Assembly: GCA_030427505.1 (NCBI GenBank)
Contig: JAUICH010000018.1
Coordinates: 62,001-126,000 of the forward strand
Direction of reading: 5' to 3'
Source: Verrucomicrobiia bacterium
GTDB lineage: Bacteria > Verrucomicrobiota > Verrucomicrobiia > Verrucomicrobiales > DEV007
DNA: 64,000 bases
Made by a program: the position numbers and the translations under genes. Within the stretch, counting starts at the first letter, position 1; every line of letters starts with the position of its first letter. This document shows, piece by piece, positions 63,134-64,000 of this stretch. A model generated the notes under the pieces. That model had not been told where the DNA came from. It was given only the letters and a program-made list of their open reading frames with translations, and did not search any database.

Positions 63134-64000
63134 ATGAGCCAGGACGCGCCCAATTACAAAGACACCCTGAACCTGCCCAAGACGGACTTCCCCATGCGGG
63201 GAGATCTTGTGAAGCGGGAACCTACCCGGCTGAAGGCCTGGGAAGACGCGGGACTCTACGGTCAGATCGTGACCAAACGGAAGGCTGAGGGGGCGCCGGA
63301 CTTCATCCTGCACGACGGTCCTCCCTTCGCGAATGGCGACGTGCACATGGGCACCGCCCTGAACAAAGTGCTGAAGGACCTGGTCGTGAAAAGCCGCACC
63401 ATGGCGGGTTACCACGCCCCCTACGTGCCCGGCTGGGACTGCCACGGCCTGCCCATTGAGTTCAAGGTCGTCAAGGCCACGCGCGGCCTGGCCCCGGCGG
63501 AGATCCGCACCCAGTCCGAGGCCTACGCCCGGAAATACATCGACATCCAGCGAAACTCCTTCAAGCGCCTCGGCGTATTCGGCGACTGGGGGAAGCCCTA
63601 CCTGACCCTCGATCCCTCCTACGAGGCGGACATCGTCCGCACCTTCGCAAAGTTCGTGGAAAACGACCTTGTTTACCGCAGCAAGAAGCCCGTGCTCTGG
63701 AGCTACGGCGCCCAGACCGCGCTGGCGGAGGCGGAGGTGGAATACCAGAAGCGGACCGACCCGGCCATCTTCGTGAAATTCCCCCTCGCCACCGGCGAGC
63801 TGGCGGGCAAGTCCTCTCTGGTCATCTGGACCACCACCCCCTGGACGCTCCCGGCGAACCTCGGCATCGCCCTGCATCCGGACTTTAAGTACGTCCGCGC
63901 GGACTTCACCAATGAGTCCGGCGAACACACCGAGAACCTCATCATCGCGGAAGACCTGCTGGAGCAGTTCACCGCCAAGACCGGCTGGAAGCCCGTCGAG
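63134..64000 (+). CDS. ileS: isoleucyl-tRNA synthetase, 5' part (runs off the window)
   Basis: The ATG at 63134 opens a frame of 289 codons that stays open to the last base. It shows MSQDAPNYKDTLNLPKTDFP, the HIGH-type motif PPFANGDVHMGTALNKVLKD, the PGWDCHGLPIEFKVVK segment, and WTTTPWTLPANLGIALHP of the editing (CP1) domain. It charges tRNA-Ile. The KMSKS motif and C-terminus lie beyond the window. Preceded by a small gap without an obvious T-box. Confidence 0.97.
   Translation, partial: MSQDAPNYKDTLNLPKTDFPMRGDLVKREPTRLKAWEDAGLYGQIVTKRKAEGAPDFILHDGPPFANGDVHMGTALNKVLKDLVVKSRTMAGYHAPYVPGWDCHGLPIEFKVVKATRGLAPAEIRTQSEAYARKYIDIQRNSFKRLGVFGDWGKPYLTLDPSYEADIVRTFAKFVENDLVYRSKKPVLWSYGAQTALAEAEVEYQKRTDPAIFVKFPLATGELAGKSSLVIWTTTPWTLPANLGIALHPDFKYVRADFTNESGEHTENLIIAEDLLEQFTAKTGWKPVE

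Overview
The window looks like chromosomal DNA of a Verrucomicrobiota bacterium, or a close PVC relative. The evidence is family content: paired DUF1549/DUF1553 and DUF1501 genes, a very large PVC-type beta-propeller protein ending in an azurin-like copper domain, a DUF6807 (PmoA-like) protein, Tat-exported TIM-barrel 'isomerases', and ribosomal proteins S5, S11 and L22 with long acidic or Lys/Ala-rich extensions. The base composition is GC-rich, apart from an AT-richer island at about 17.9-20.6 kb. No phylogenetic search was possible, so the class is not assigned.

Layout. 0-0.4 kb: a decayed VapBC-like toxin-antitoxin pair. 0.4-4.4 kb: a SAM methyltransferase and the DUF1549/DUF1501 pair. 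4.4-5.7 kb: a compact minus-strand operon RHH-GNAT-XRE. 5.8-10.3 kb: a minus-strand run of DUF6807 protein, M19 dipeptidase, DUF997 protein and sodium/solute symporter. 10.5-13.7 kb: a Gly/Cys-rich membrane protein, a small conserved protein, and a broken DUF234-type ATPase bracketed by near-identical palindromes and interrupted by a 216-bp inverted-repeat element. 13.9-17.9 kb: the beta-propeller/HEAT/cupredoxin protein with an SGNH-fold protein. 17.9-22.1 kb: accessory island with an HEPN-like protein, two small unknown genes, duplicated remnants of a GH43 C-terminal domain, and REP-like palindromes. 22.1-24.3 kb: an OYE-type reductase, its divergent ArsR-type regulator, and two nested MITE-like elements with clear target duplications at the regulator's stop codon.

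24.4-44.8 kb is the core: a minus-strand str-S10-spc-alpha cluster from rpsL to rpsD (with fusA, secY and map), a tRNA with a CAT anticodon upstream, and a strong terminator after rpsD. The cluster lacks tuf, rpsN (S14), rpmD (L30), adk, infA, rpoA and rplQ at their usual positions. An exported coiled-coil protein gene is inserted between rpsS and rplV, and a degenerate trypsin-fold protein follows rpsD.

44.9-64 kb is mixed: GT11 fucosyltransferase, polysaccharide deacetylase, DinB-like protein, an amidoligase with a small exported repeat protein, a GT1 glycosyltransferase, a gamma-glutamylcyclotransferase-like protein, esterase, metallophosphoesterase, a copper module (CsoR-like repressor plus P1B ATPase), RlpA, MsrB, dCTP deaminase, a GH71/99-like enzyme, an intact MazEF-type module, a TIM-barrel protein, an exported protein related to the one in the ribosomal cluster, and the start of ileS, which runs off the window.
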